This document shows, piece by piece, positions 44,334 to 53,100 of a stretch of DNA of 64,000 bases (position 1 is its first letter; each line of letters begins with the position of its first letter). Source of the stretch: Paucihalobacter ruber (GTDB lineage: Bacteria; Bacteroidota; Bacteroidia; Flavobacteriales; Flavobacteriaceae); the NCBI RefSeq assembly GCF_006494535.1, contig NZ_VHIQ01000001.1:739567-803566 (forward strand), given 5' to 3'. The position numbers and the translations under genes were made by a program. Under the pieces are notes generated by a model. It did not search any database. It worked only from the letters and a program-made list of their open reading frames with translations, and was not told the DNA's origin.

Positions 44334-45077
44334 ATGAACGAAGGCACTTATTTCAACGTAAAATTAGAATTTGATTGCAACAAAGTAGATCAAATAATTC
44401 ACGATACAATCGTTAATAAAGGAAAAGGATACGTTTGTTCTGTTGAAAGAAATGTGATGGCAACGGCCAATTTAGACCCACATTATCAAAAAATAGTTAA
44501 TAACGCTTTAGTAAATATCTGCGATGGGGCTTTTGTTGCCAAAACGATTGGTTGGGCTCATCATAAAACATTTGGCACCTACATTGGAGCGGATCTTTTC
44601 ATTAACTACATAAAGAAAAAAACATACTCGCAATACTTCTTAGGAAATACCCCGGAAGTATTAAGTCATTTAAAAAATAGTCTATCAGCTATTGATCCAA
44701 AAGTTAATGATATGCAATTTGTAACGCTTCCGTTTAAAAAAGTGGAAGATTTTGATTACCAAGAAATAGCAAATAATATCAATAAATATTCACCCGATAT
44801 CATTTGGGTGAGTTTAGGTGCTCCAAAACAAGAAGAGTTCATGTATAACCTTTTACCATACATCAATAGTGGTGTAATGTTTGGATTTGGTGCCATTTTT
44901 AATTTTTATTCTGGATTGCCCGGTCAAAAAAGAGCCCCTAAAATATTTATTCACTTTAAATTAGAATGGCTTTACAGAATTTATCAAGAACCTTCTAAAA
45001 ATTTCAAGAGAAATTGGACTTATTTAAAAATGACGCCTAAATTAATTAAAGAAGAGAAAAAAAATCTCAAGAAATAA
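44334..45077 (+). CDS. WecG/TagA/CpsF family glycosyltransferase (GT26)
   Basis: A 247-residue GT26 enzyme. Its signature includes NICDGAFVAKTIG (about 62-74), DIIWVSLGAPKQEEFM (about 156-171) and GVMFGFGAIFNFYSGL. Such enzymes add ManNAc or ManNAcA to GlcNAc-PP-undecaprenol. This fits the WecA-like initiator at 25708 and suggests that the first disaccharide of the glycan is made by these two proteins. It starts two bases after the cupin stop. Confidence 0.88.
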   Translation: MNEGTYFNVKLEFDCNKVDQIIHDTIVNKGKGYVCSVERNVMATANLDPHYQKIVNNALVNICDGAFVAKTIGWAHHKTFGTYIGADLFINYIKKKTYSQYFLGNTPEVLSHLKNSLSAIDPKVNDMQFVTLPFKKVEDFDYQEIANNINKYSPDIIWVSLGAPKQEEFMYNLLPYINSGVMFGFGAIFNFYSGLPGQKRAPKIFIHFKLEWLYRIYQEPSKNFKRNWTYLKMTPKLIKEEKKNLKK

Positions 45078-45079
45078 TA

Positions 45080-45844
45080 ATGAGAATAGTTATTATAACA
45101 CAAAACGAACCATTTTATCTAATAGATAGTCTCAACTATTTAATAGATATTTTACCCAAACATTCTCAAATAGTGGGTTGTGTTGTTAATGATGTTTCAC
45201 CTTTTGGCAAGAAAGAAACTTTTTTTGAAAAAGCAAAAAAGACCCTTCATGTTTTCGGATTTGCTTTTTTTATGCATTACGGTTTCAAGTTTGTAAAAAA
45301 TAAATTTGATAAAAGTAAGAATATCAAAAGATTCTTGAGTGTAAATTCAATTTCTGAAATTAGTCTCGACAAACATATAAACCATCAAGACTCCATTGAA
45401 AAAATTAAAAGTTTTAAACCAGACCTGCTCATTTCAATTTTAGGGAATCAAATTTTCAAAAATCAAATTATTAATCTAGCTCCAAAAGGTTGTTTAAACC
45501 TTCATACTGCGCTATTGCCTAAATACAGAGGTTTAATGCCAACATTTTGGGTGCTTAAAAATAATGAAAAATTTACGGGCGTGTCAGTTTTTCAGGTTGA
45601 CGAAGGTATTGATAGCGGCCCCATTGTTGTACAAGAAAAAGTTGAAATTGGCAATAGATCTCAAGAAGAGTTGATTGTTCATACAAAAAAAATAGGAATG
45701 GAGGCCATTGCAAAAGCAGTAGATCTTATTTATAAGGATAAGGTGGTTTTAATTAACAACGATGCCTCTCAAAAAACATATTATTCTTTTCCCACCAGAA
45801 GTGATGTTAAAGAATTTTTAACCAATGGAAAAAGATTTTATTGA
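45080..45844 (+). CDS. formyltransferase-family protein (sugar N-formyltransferase candidate)
   Basis: A 254-residue protein with the formyl-transferase fold. The catalytic-type region NLHTALLPKYRGLMP (about 153-167) has the Asn-x-His triad core, and VDEGIDSGPIVVQ (about 173-185) supplies the conserved Asp. It resembles sugar N-formyltransferases more than Fmt, as it lacks the tRNA-binding domain. It probably N-formylates an amino sugar using 10-formyl-tetrahydrofolate. It is followed by an overlapping deacetylase gene, which could supply the free amine. Confidence 0.83.
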   Translation: MRIVIITQNEPFYLIDSLNYLIDILPKHSQIVGCVVNDVSPFGKKETFFEKAKKTLHVFGFAFFMHYGFKFVKNKFDKSKNIKRFLSVNSISEISLDKHINHQDSIEKIKSFKPDLLISILGNQIFKNQIINLAPKGCLNLHTALLPKYRGLMPTFWVLKNNEKFTGVSVFQVDEGIDSGPIVVQEKVEIGNRSQEELIVHTKKIGMEAIAKAVDLIYKDKVVLINNDASQKTYYSFPTRSDVKEFLTNGKRFY

Positions 45845-46692
45845 TGCATATTCTAACCTTTGATATCGAAGAATGGTTCCATCTATTAGATAATCCATCC
45901 ACTAAAACAAATAGTCAGTGGGGAAATTATGAGGTTCGTATACATCAAAACATGGAACGTGTTTTCAATATATTAGATGCAACAAATACCAAAGCTTCTT
46001 TTTTCGTATTGGGTTGGATAGCTGAGAAATATCCTGAAGTAGTTAGAGAAATCTGTGATAGAGGTTACGAAATTGGCAGCCACACCACATCGCATCAATT
46101 AGTTTATGAGCAGAGTAAACAAGCATTTCAAGCGGATGTGGAGAGATCTATTAAGTCATTGGAAGATATCTCAGGTAAAAAAGTAAAAATGTTTCGTGCA
46201 CCCGGTTTTTCAATTAAAGAAAAAAACAAATGGGCCTTTGAGATATTATTTGAGCTTGGTATTGAAATTGATTCCTCAGTTTTTCCTGCAGAGAGAGCAC
46301 ATGGTGGCTTACCCTCTTATGGTAGTGCAAAACCTTCAATATTACAGTATAACGGCACTCAATTAAAAGAATTTCCTATAAATACTTTTCCAATATTATT
46401 TAAACCAATGATATTCTCAGGTGGCGGTTATTTCAGATTTTTTCCTTATAAATGTATTAAAGAATGGACTCAAAAATCAGATTATGTAATGTCTTATTTT
46501 CATCCGAGAGATTTTGATCCCGAACAGCCCATTGTTAAAGGGCTATCGCCTCAAAGAAAATTTAAAACCTATGTTGGCTTAAAGAGGACAGAAGAAAAGC
46601 TAAAAAACTGGACTTCTGATTTCGAATTTATAGATATTGAAATGGCAAATAACCAAATAGATTGGAAAACAGTTAGAAAAATTCAGTTATAA
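45844..46692 (+). CDS. polysaccharide deacetylase (NodB-fold)
   Basis: A 282-residue carbohydrate esterase of family 4. The active site has TFDIEEWFH (about 5-13, metal-binding Asp), EIGSHTTSHQ (about 78-87, His pair) and FRAPGFS (about 117-123). The C-terminal part with YFHPRDFDPEQP resembles the DUF3473 type found in exopolysaccharide loci. The ATG at 45844 overlaps the stop of the formyltransferase gene (TGATG). It likely removes an N-acetyl group, perhaps just before formylation. Confidence 0.87.
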   Translation: MHILTFDIEEWFHLLDNPSTKTNSQWGNYEVRIHQNMERVFNILDATNTKASFFVLGWIAEKYPEVVREICDRGYEIGSHTTSHQLVYEQSKQAFQADVERSIKSLEDISGKKVKMFRAPGFSIKEKNKWAFEILFELGIEIDSSVFPAERAHGGLPSYGSAKPSILQYNGTQLKEFPINTFPILFKPMIFSGGGYFRFFPYKCIKEWTQKSDYVMSYFHPRDFDPEQPIVKGLSPQRKFKTYVGLKRTEEKLKNWTSDFEFIDIEMANNQIDWKTVRKIQL

Positions 46693-46828
46693 TATTTGGA
46701 GGTTTGTTTATAACAGATTGAATGGGAAATAACCGCTATTATCTGAAACAACGCAAAATAAAGGCGATATTTGTTTCAAATTTAGCCGATTATGAAAAAA
46801 TTAATCGATCACTTTAAACACAAAAATT

Positions 46829-47626
46829 ATGAATAAAGAACCAATTCCACACAATGAATTTCTTGAAATAGAAAAAGAATTTCATGACAATTACGCAAAT
46901 AAATTAGACTGGGATACACCCTTAGAGGAGCGATTAAGTTATGATACTGAAAGTATAAGCCATGCTAAAATTGAAGAGCGCTTTGTGAAAATGCTTGGTT
47001 CTGTAAAGGGTAAAAAAATATTAGACATTGGCTCCGGTTTTGGTAATGCGGCACTTAATCTAGCACAAAAAGGAGCCATTGTTACAAGTATCGATATTTC
47101 GCCAAATTTAATTAAAGGGTGCAAATACAGGGCTCAAAAAAATGATTTAGAAGTAGACTTTCGTATAATGGATGCTCAAAATCTTGAATTCGAAGATAAC
47201 ACTTTCGATATCATTTTAGGTTATAGAACCATTCACCATTTGCAAGATATAAATGCATTTCTTATAGGTGCTCATCGTTGTTTAAAACCAAGTGGATTTG
47301 TTTTATTTGTTGAACCTCAAAAACACAATCCTTTTGTTGAATTTGGTCGCATATTTATTAGAAATAGCTATAAAGACGATAGAACTCCGACGGAACACCC
47401 TTTAGTACCAAGCGATCTTAGATTAATGAAAAAAATATTTGGCAACATGGAAAAAGATGAATATCTATTTTTAAGTTCTGCTTGCCAATTTTTTAGTATC
47501 AAAGGATACAAAACCCTTTTTAAGATAACCGATAGAATATTTACCCCAATTGATAGCCTTTTATGGCACCTGCCTTTTCTAAGACCATTGTATTGGCAAG
47601 TTCTGGTAAAATGTGAAAAACAATAA
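46829..47626 (+). CDS. SAM-dependent class I methyltransferase
   Basis: A 265-residue methyltransferase with AdoMet-binding motif ILDIGSGFGNAA (64-75), the acidic IDISP (about 90-94) and IILGYRTIHHL (about 132-142) at motif IV. The family is of the UbiE/Methyltransf_11 type. It probably O- or N-methylates a sugar or its substituent in the same glycan. It is separated from the deacetylase by 136 bp and from the carbamoyltransferase by 203 bp, so it may have its own promoter. Confidence 0.87.
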   Translation: MNKEPIPHNEFLEIEKEFHDNYANKLDWDTPLEERLSYDTESISHAKIEERFVKMLGSVKGKKILDIGSGFGNAALNLAQKGAIVTSIDISPNLIKGCKYRAQKNDLEVDFRIMDAQNLEFEDNTFDIILGYRTIHHLQDINAFLIGAHRCLKPSGFVLFVEPQKHNPFVEFGRIFIRNSYKDDRTPTEHPLVPSDLRLMKKIFGNMEKDEYLFLSSACQFFSIKGYKTLFKITDRIFTPIDSLLWHLPFLRPLYWQVLVKCEKQ

Positions 47627-47829
47627 GCTGTTTTAAAAATCCCTAATTGGCTAGACCGTTTTAAGGATCTCATATATTTATATAAAACCAGCCTGCAACA
47701 AAAAGTGTGCAGAACGAGTTATGTATATATCACAAAATGTAATTTATACATATGGCTATACCGCTAAGCACTAAATTTTTTAATTCTTATATTCGTTTTT
47801 GTTAAGATGATAAGACATAACTTTCTCAG

Positions 47830-49527
47830 ATGATTATATTAGGACTAAATTATTATTACCACGACTCAACAGCGTGCATAGTTGTAAATGGGGAATTAGT
47901 AGCCGCTATAGAAGAAGAGCGCCTAAACAGGGATAAACATACCACAGTATTTCCATATATGGCTATTGATCGTTGTCTTAAAATCGCAAAATTGAGTTAT
48001 AGCGATATAGACCACATAGCAGTATCTATTAAACCCACACATAATTCCGGAAAAAAACTAAGGTATTGGGCTTTCAATATAAAATCTATATCTATACTTA
48101 AGTCGTTTGTTAGTACTGAAATTATTCATGGGCTTGTTAAACAGAAAAATTTTTGGAATTGGTATAAAAAATATTTTGTTTCAAAGAAGAAGGGACCAAA
48201 GGTTCATTTTATTCCGCATCACAACTGTCACGCTCCAGGATCTTTTTTTGTTTCTCCCTTTAAAGAAGCTGCTTTATTAGGCGTTGATGGTTCGGGCGAA
48301 TGGGCTACAACCTGGTTAGGACATGGCAAAGGTAATGAGATAGCGGTTTTAGGAGAGAGTTTCATTCCACATTCCCTTGGTTCATTTTATGTAGCTATTA
48401 CTTATTATTGCGGTTTTAAACCCTATTATGATGAGGGCAAGACCATGGGTTTGGCTCCAATGGGTAACCCCGAAGTATATAAAGAGGATATTGCAAAATT
48501 GGTTCGCGTAGACGAAAATGGACAATTACATTTTGATCTTAGTTATTTCAATTTTCAGAACTTAAGTTTGGAGCGACTTTCACCCAAGTTTTATGAAAAA
48601 TTTGGACAACGCAGAAAACCTGATGAAGAATTTACACAACGCCACATGGATATGGCGGCAGCTTTCCAGCGAGTATTAGAAGATAGGGTTCTGGAAATAT
48701 GTGATGTGTTATACAAAAAAACGAAGGCTGAATACCTTGTTGTTTCTGGTGGTGTATCATTAAATAGCGTGATGAATGGCAGAATTGTGCGCGAAAGTAA
48801 ATTTAAAGATATCTATGTAATGCCCGCAGCCGGAGATAACGGCACAGCCATAGGAGCTGCTTATTACTTATACAATGGTATCTTAAAAAACCCTAGGAAT
48901 TTTGTTCATTTAGACCCCTATGTTGGTACCTATTATACCAACGAAGAAATAGAAAGCGTTTTAAAAGGTGCCAAATTGAATTACGAATTTATTGAAGATA
49001 TTTCTGAAAAGGCCGCTTCTTTACTGGAAAAGGGTAAAATAATAGGTTGGTTTCAAGGAAAGATGGAGATTGGACCGAGAGCTTTAGGCAATCGCAGCAT
49101 TTTAGCAAACCCTTGCTTTCCTGATATGAAAGACAAAATTAATTCTGAAGTAAAATTTAGAGAAGCCTATCGCCCTTTTGCTCCTTCAACAATTTTAGAA
49201 GCAAAAAATGATTATTTTGATTTAGAAGTTGAAGCCCCATTTATGCTAAAAGTTTGTAATGTTTTAAAGGACAAACAAAGAATTATTCCGGCTGTGACGC
49301 ATGTAGATGGCAGTGCCCGATTGCAAACGGTAACCAGAGCATTAAATCCAAGGTATTACGATTTAATTAAAAAATTAGGAGAAAAAACAGGGGTTCCGGT
49401 AGTTTTAAACACTAGTTTCAATATTCAGGGCGAACCTGTGGTGGAATCTCCAAAAGACGCCATTCGTTGTTTTTATTCCACCGGATTAGATGATCTGCTT
49501 ATAGGTAATTACTATTTAACTAAATAA
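47830..49527 (+). CDS. NodU/CmcH/TobZ family carbamoyltransferase
   Basis: A 565-residue protein. The N-terminal Kae1-like domain begins ILGLNYYYHDSTACIV (about 2-17), with IPHHNCHAPGSFFVSPF (about 134-150) and LGVDGSGEWATTW. The C-terminal YrdC-like part has GKMEIGPRALGNRSILANP (about 413-431). This family carbamoylates hydroxyl groups of sugars or antibiotics using carbamoyl phosphate and ATP. Here it likely carbamoylates a glycan residue. It is the last rightward gene of the main locus. All hallmark motifs are visible. Confidence 0.93.
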   Translation: MIILGLNYYYHDSTACIVVNGELVAAIEEERLNRDKHTTVFPYMAIDRCLKIAKLSYSDIDHIAVSIKPTHNSGKKLRYWAFNIKSISILKSFVSTEIIHGLVKQKNFWNWYKKYFVSKKKGPKVHFIPHHNCHAPGSFFVSPFKEAALLGVDGSGEWATTWLGHGKGNEIAVLGESFIPHSLGSFYVAITYYCGFKPYYDEGKTMGLAPMGNPEVYKEDIAKLVRVDENGQLHFDLSYFNFQNLSLERLSPKFYEKFGQRRKPDEEFTQRHMDMAAAFQRVLEDRVLEICDVLYKKTKAEYLVVSGGVSLNSVMNGRIVRESKFKDIYVMPAAGDNGTAIGAAYYLYNGILKNPRNFVHLDPYVGTYYTNEEIESVLKGAKLNYEFIEDISEKAASLLEKGKIIGWFQGKMEIGPRALGNRSILANPCFPDMKDKINSEVKFREAYRPFAPSTILEAKNDYFDLEVEAPFMLKVCNVLKDKQRIIPAVTHVDGSARLQTVTRALNPRYYDLIKKLGEKTGVPVVLNTSFNIQGEPVVESPKDAIRCFYSTGLDDLLIGNYYLTK

Positions 49528-49556
49528 GCATTGCATGTTAGCATCAACAAATTGAG

Positions 49557-51608
49557 CTATTGCATTGTTGAATTAAAATATTGCGACCCCACATAGCCCT
49601 GTAGCTCATATGCTCTAACCACCCAGGTTGTAGGGGTCCCATTGACCGGATAATCTATTGTATTTCCTTCAATAATCAAATTCTCCAGTGCCATTTGAGG
49701 TGCTCTCATAGTCATGATGCTGCCTGTTGATATATCACCTAGTGGAACTGTGTTGTAAAAATAATTATGCTTCATCGTAAAACTTAGAGGATGATGCGAA
49801 TGAGGGCCTACTTTGGCTTCTTTTATTATATTGTTATTAAAGACGTAATGACCATAATATAAATACCCAAAAACATCGGTTTCAATTATTTTATTATTTG
49901 TTACTATATTTTCCGGGCAATTTAAGAATAAGGCTTCACCAGAATTTTTAATAGTATTACCGTCAACTATCATTTTACCTGTTGGTGAACTTTCAACGGT
50001 AGCTTCTCCATAAATACCTCTAAACACATTCTCAATATGATTATCAGAAATAGTGACATTAATGTGATCTCTGACTTGGATGCCCACTGTAGCACCTTTA
50101 ATTGTATTACCATCAATTATTAAATTATCAAATAGCGTTTGGTCAGTCGTTGAACCTCCTATTACTATAGCGGCATTGTCATTGCGGTATGCTGTGTCTC
50201 GATACAAATCTTCAATTAGGTTATTCAATATTTTTACATGTTTACCATTTGGTACAGCAATTCCTATTCTTCCTGTAAGAATTGAATTACCTGTTGGCGT
50301 TCCGTCGGCATTAAATTTAACAGGGCCTCCTGTAATATGATTATTTTCCACTACCGAATAACTCGAATCAAAAGGTAAGCCCGGATAATTAATTTCATCA
50401 AAAGGATGCCCCATGGTGATACCAAAGGCATTAGATGCTTTAATTCTATTATCACCTATATATGCATAATTGGCACTGCAACCAATAGTACTTGCGTCAA
50501 ACCATTGTGTCCCTATCGTGTTATTGGTTACTTTATGGTGCTCTCCCAAGTAGATTTCAATAGCCGTACTTACAGTTGTATCGAACACATTATTATCCAC
50601 GATACAATTTGTACCATAACTTACATTAATAGGTGTAGAATTAATAGAATTATTGTTTTTATAGAAACAGTTAATTGATTTTTCTATAGCACAAACAGGC
50701 ATGATGCTGTAATGTGTTGAATTCTGCCCATCTATAAACGTACAATTCTGTATGCCCGAGTCTTGAGCATCTGTTAATCTTACGGCATTAAAAGAAAAGT
50801 GCAACTTATTAGCTTGAAAAAAAGCATCGGTCGCGTCTCTGTTTAAGTTAAAGGTCACATTGTCTATTACAATATTCCTGAACTTAATAATACCGTTCCC
50901 CAACTCAAAACCAGGAGCAGCAAAAGGCTTATCGGAAACATGTAGAGTCGCAAAAATTGCATAAAATCCAGAGTTGACTGCTTGCCAATTAGCAGGATTT
51001 ACGCTTATTGTTGCACCATTACCTAAAATACTAATATTACTGGTAAGTAAGATTTCTTTATCAATAATGTAATCTTTTTCTGAAGTAAGTATCAAATTAC
51101 CACCATTCATCGATTTTAAAAAACCAACTGCTTTAATAAATGCATGAGCGTCATAAGCAGTGCCATCGCCAAGGGCACCAAACCATTCCGGATATACACT
51201 TTCTAAATTCCAAGTTCCGGATAAACTACCAGACCCATCAAAACTGCCAACTAATCCTGCATCTATTCTAGTGTTTGCTCCTGAAATAGATGTGTAATTC
51301 TTAAGGAGACCTCCTGAAAATTTGAGCGTAACATTATCGGGTAGCGTAATGGATGCGTCACCTAAATCGAAATCAAACTTAATTTCCCAAATACTATCAG
51401 CATAATTATCGGGAATATTGGTCCAATCAAAATCATTAGGAATAACTTTACATCCTGATTGACCGTTAATATTCGCACAATCACTTATATTGTCAATTGA
51501 ACTAACAACTGAGGTTTTTACGTTATCGTCAAAACCCTCTGTATAACAAAAAAATAACATTAAGACCACTATTATGACCATGAGTTGCATTTTAGAGAAT
51601 TGCTCCAT
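49557..51608 (-). CDS. secreted right-handed parallel beta-helix protein
   Basis: A 683-residue exported protein. The signal peptide (about 1-25) is followed by a short region with paired Cys residues, then a Pectate_lyase_3-like start EWFGALGDGTAYDAHAFIKA (about 143-162), and many N-x-I/V-x-x-N repeats such as ISDNHIENV and IVDGNTIKNS, which form a beta-helix. Such proteins bind or cleave polysaccharides. It is on the opposite strand to the flanking genes. It may be a lyase, depolymerase or epimerase acting on the glycan made here. No catalytic residues can be assigned. Confidence 0.82.
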   Translation of the reverse strand: MEQFSKMQLMVIIVVLMLFFCYTEGFDDNVKTSVVSSIDNISDCANINGQSGCKVIPNDFDWTNIPDNYADSIWEIKFDFDLGDASITLPDNVTLKFSGGLLKNYTSISGANTRIDAGLVGSFDGSGSLSGTWNLESVYPEWFGALGDGTAYDAHAFIKAVGFLKSMNGGNLILTSEKDYIIDKEILLTSNISILGNGATISVNPANWQAVNSGFYAIFATLHVSDKPFAAPGFELGNGIIKFRNIVIDNVTFNLNRDATDAFFQANKLHFSFNAVRLTDAQDSGIQNCTFIDGQNSTHYSIMPVCAIEKSINCFYKNNNSINSTPINVSYGTNCIVDNNVFDTTVSTAIEIYLGEHHKVTNNTIGTQWFDASTIGCSANYAYIGDNRIKASNAFGITMGHPFDEINYPGLPFDSSYSVVENNHITGGPVKFNADGTPTGNSILTGRIGIAVPNGKHVKILNNLIEDLYRDTAYRNDNAAIVIGGSTTDQTLFDNLIIDGNTIKGATVGIQVRDHINVTISDNHIENVFRGIYGEATVESSPTGKMIVDGNTIKNSGEALFLNCPENIVTNNKIIETDVFGYLYYGHYVFNNNIIKEAKVGPHSHHPLSFTMKHNYFYNTVPLGDISTGSIMTMRAPQMALENLIIEGNTIDYPVNGTPTTWVVRAYELQGYVGSQYFNSTMQ

Positions 51609-52070
51609 AGATTAAGTAGATTTAGACTTGGGTAAGTAAATTTATAAGTCCAACTTAGAGGTATTGTTAATATAATGTAAAAATCGTTTAAAAACACGTA
51701 TTTTATATAGTTATTTTACTTTTGATCGGCAGAATGAATAAAAGTGACGAATACAATTCTGCCCTATGAAATTTTACAAATTAACTTTAAAAATTGTTCA
51801 GACAATTTATTTCATTTTTTTACTGTTTTTCATTAATCGGCTTTAACTTTAAAAAATCTATTTCTCACATCTGTTTGTGTAGTCTAATAACACAGTCTTG
51901 TTAACCGTTATTGCAATGAAAAACAAAACATTGAAATTTAAAAAAATTAAATGTTGTAATTCATTTCTACAGTTTAAAACTTTATTCATGGCATTTTAAA
52001 AAAGATTTCGAACTATATTTACATTTCTAAATAGAATTTGTTTACAGACTCTAGTTGCCCATAATTTAAA
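51609..52070. other. 462-bp divergent intergenic region, no gene seen
   Basis: It lies between the start of the beta-helix protein and the start of the phosphoesterase, so it should carry both promoters. It is AT-rich. I see no perfect TAnnTTTG and no strong hairpin. No open frame on either strand is supported. Confidence 0.5.
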
Positions 52071-52883
52071 ATGAAAAACTTAACTAGAAGAAAATTTATA
52101 AAAGGAGCAATATTAACCACAATTGGATTCATATTTTTAGATGCGTTCTGGTTTGAGAAATATATCATTGAATGGAACTATTTTGACATCTCAAAATCTG
52201 ATGAGAACAAAATAAAAATCGTTCAAATCTCTGATTTGCATATTGACCAATTAAGATACTTTCACAAATCTATTGCGAAAAAAATAAATACAATAAAACC
52301 AGATTTAATATTTATCACAGGAGATGCTCTTAATACAACAGACCAACTTATACCTCTAAATGAATTTCTTGAACTCCTCGATAAATCTATTAAAAAGTAC
52401 GCAATTACAGGGAATTGGGAGTATTGGGGTAATGTAAATCTAACAAAACTTAAAGACATCTATTCTCAAAATAATTGTGAGTTATTAATAAACGAAAACA
52501 GAACTATTTCAATAAAAAATCGTGAAATATCAATAATCGGAATTGATGATTTTGTTGGAGGAAATGCCAATTTCGGTAAAGCTATTAAGAATCTAAAAAA
52601 AACCGAAACCAATATTGTTTTATCGCATTGTCCGGAACACAGAGATATAATTACAAAGCAAAAAGGAGATTTAAATATTGATTTAGTCCTTTCTGGTCAT
52701 ACCCATGGCGGACAAATTACATTTTTTGGAATTGTCCCGTTTAAACCTCAAGGTAGCGGAAGGTATTTAAAAGGATGGTATAAAGAATCTGAACCAAAAA
52801 TGTACATCTCAAAGGGGATTGGAACCAGTACCTTACCCATACGATTTGGAGCACGAGCAGAAATGGTAGAAATGGAACTATAA
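52071..52883 (+). CDS. membrane-associated metallophosphoesterase (YkuE/YaeI type)
   Basis: A 270-residue calcineurin-like enzyme. The N terminus, LTRRKFIKGAILTTIGFIFL, carries a Tat-like twin-Arg followed by one hydrophobic segment (about 11-27). The metal ligands occur in QISDLHIDQ (about 51-59), ITGDAL (about 84-89), TGNWEYWG (with Asn in place of GNHE) and SGHTHGGQI (about 217-225). Relatives remove phosphate from lipid-linked or other substrates outside the membrane. In this locus it could act on undecaprenyl pyrophosphate recycling, but this is only a guess. Confidence 0.83.
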   Translation: MKNLTRRKFIKGAILTTIGFIFLDAFWFEKYIIEWNYFDISKSDENKIKIVQISDLHIDQLRYFHKSIAKKINTIKPDLIFITGDALNTTDQLIPLNEFLELLDKSIKKYAITGNWEYWGNVNLTKLKDIYSQNNCELLINENRTISIKNREISIIGIDDFVGGNANFGKAIKNLKKTETNIVLSHCPEHRDIITKQKGDLNIDLVLSGHTHGGQITFFGIVPFKPQGSGRYLKGWYKESEPKMYISKGIGTSTLPIRFGARAEMVEMEL

Positions 52884-53100
52884 AACTACTGACAACAGGG
52901 TTGTTAAAATTCAAGAAACTTTAAAAAAAGCAACTATGTCGGCTTTATCCTTACCTTAAAAGTCTCATTATTTGTGAACCCATTTTTGTCAGCTATTCTA
53001 CTGAGTTATTAATCTTTTATTATAAAAGAAGAATTTAATTTATTGATTGACACATACCGTTAGTGAAAGTTGATGTCATAAATCCGTATAACAAACAATT

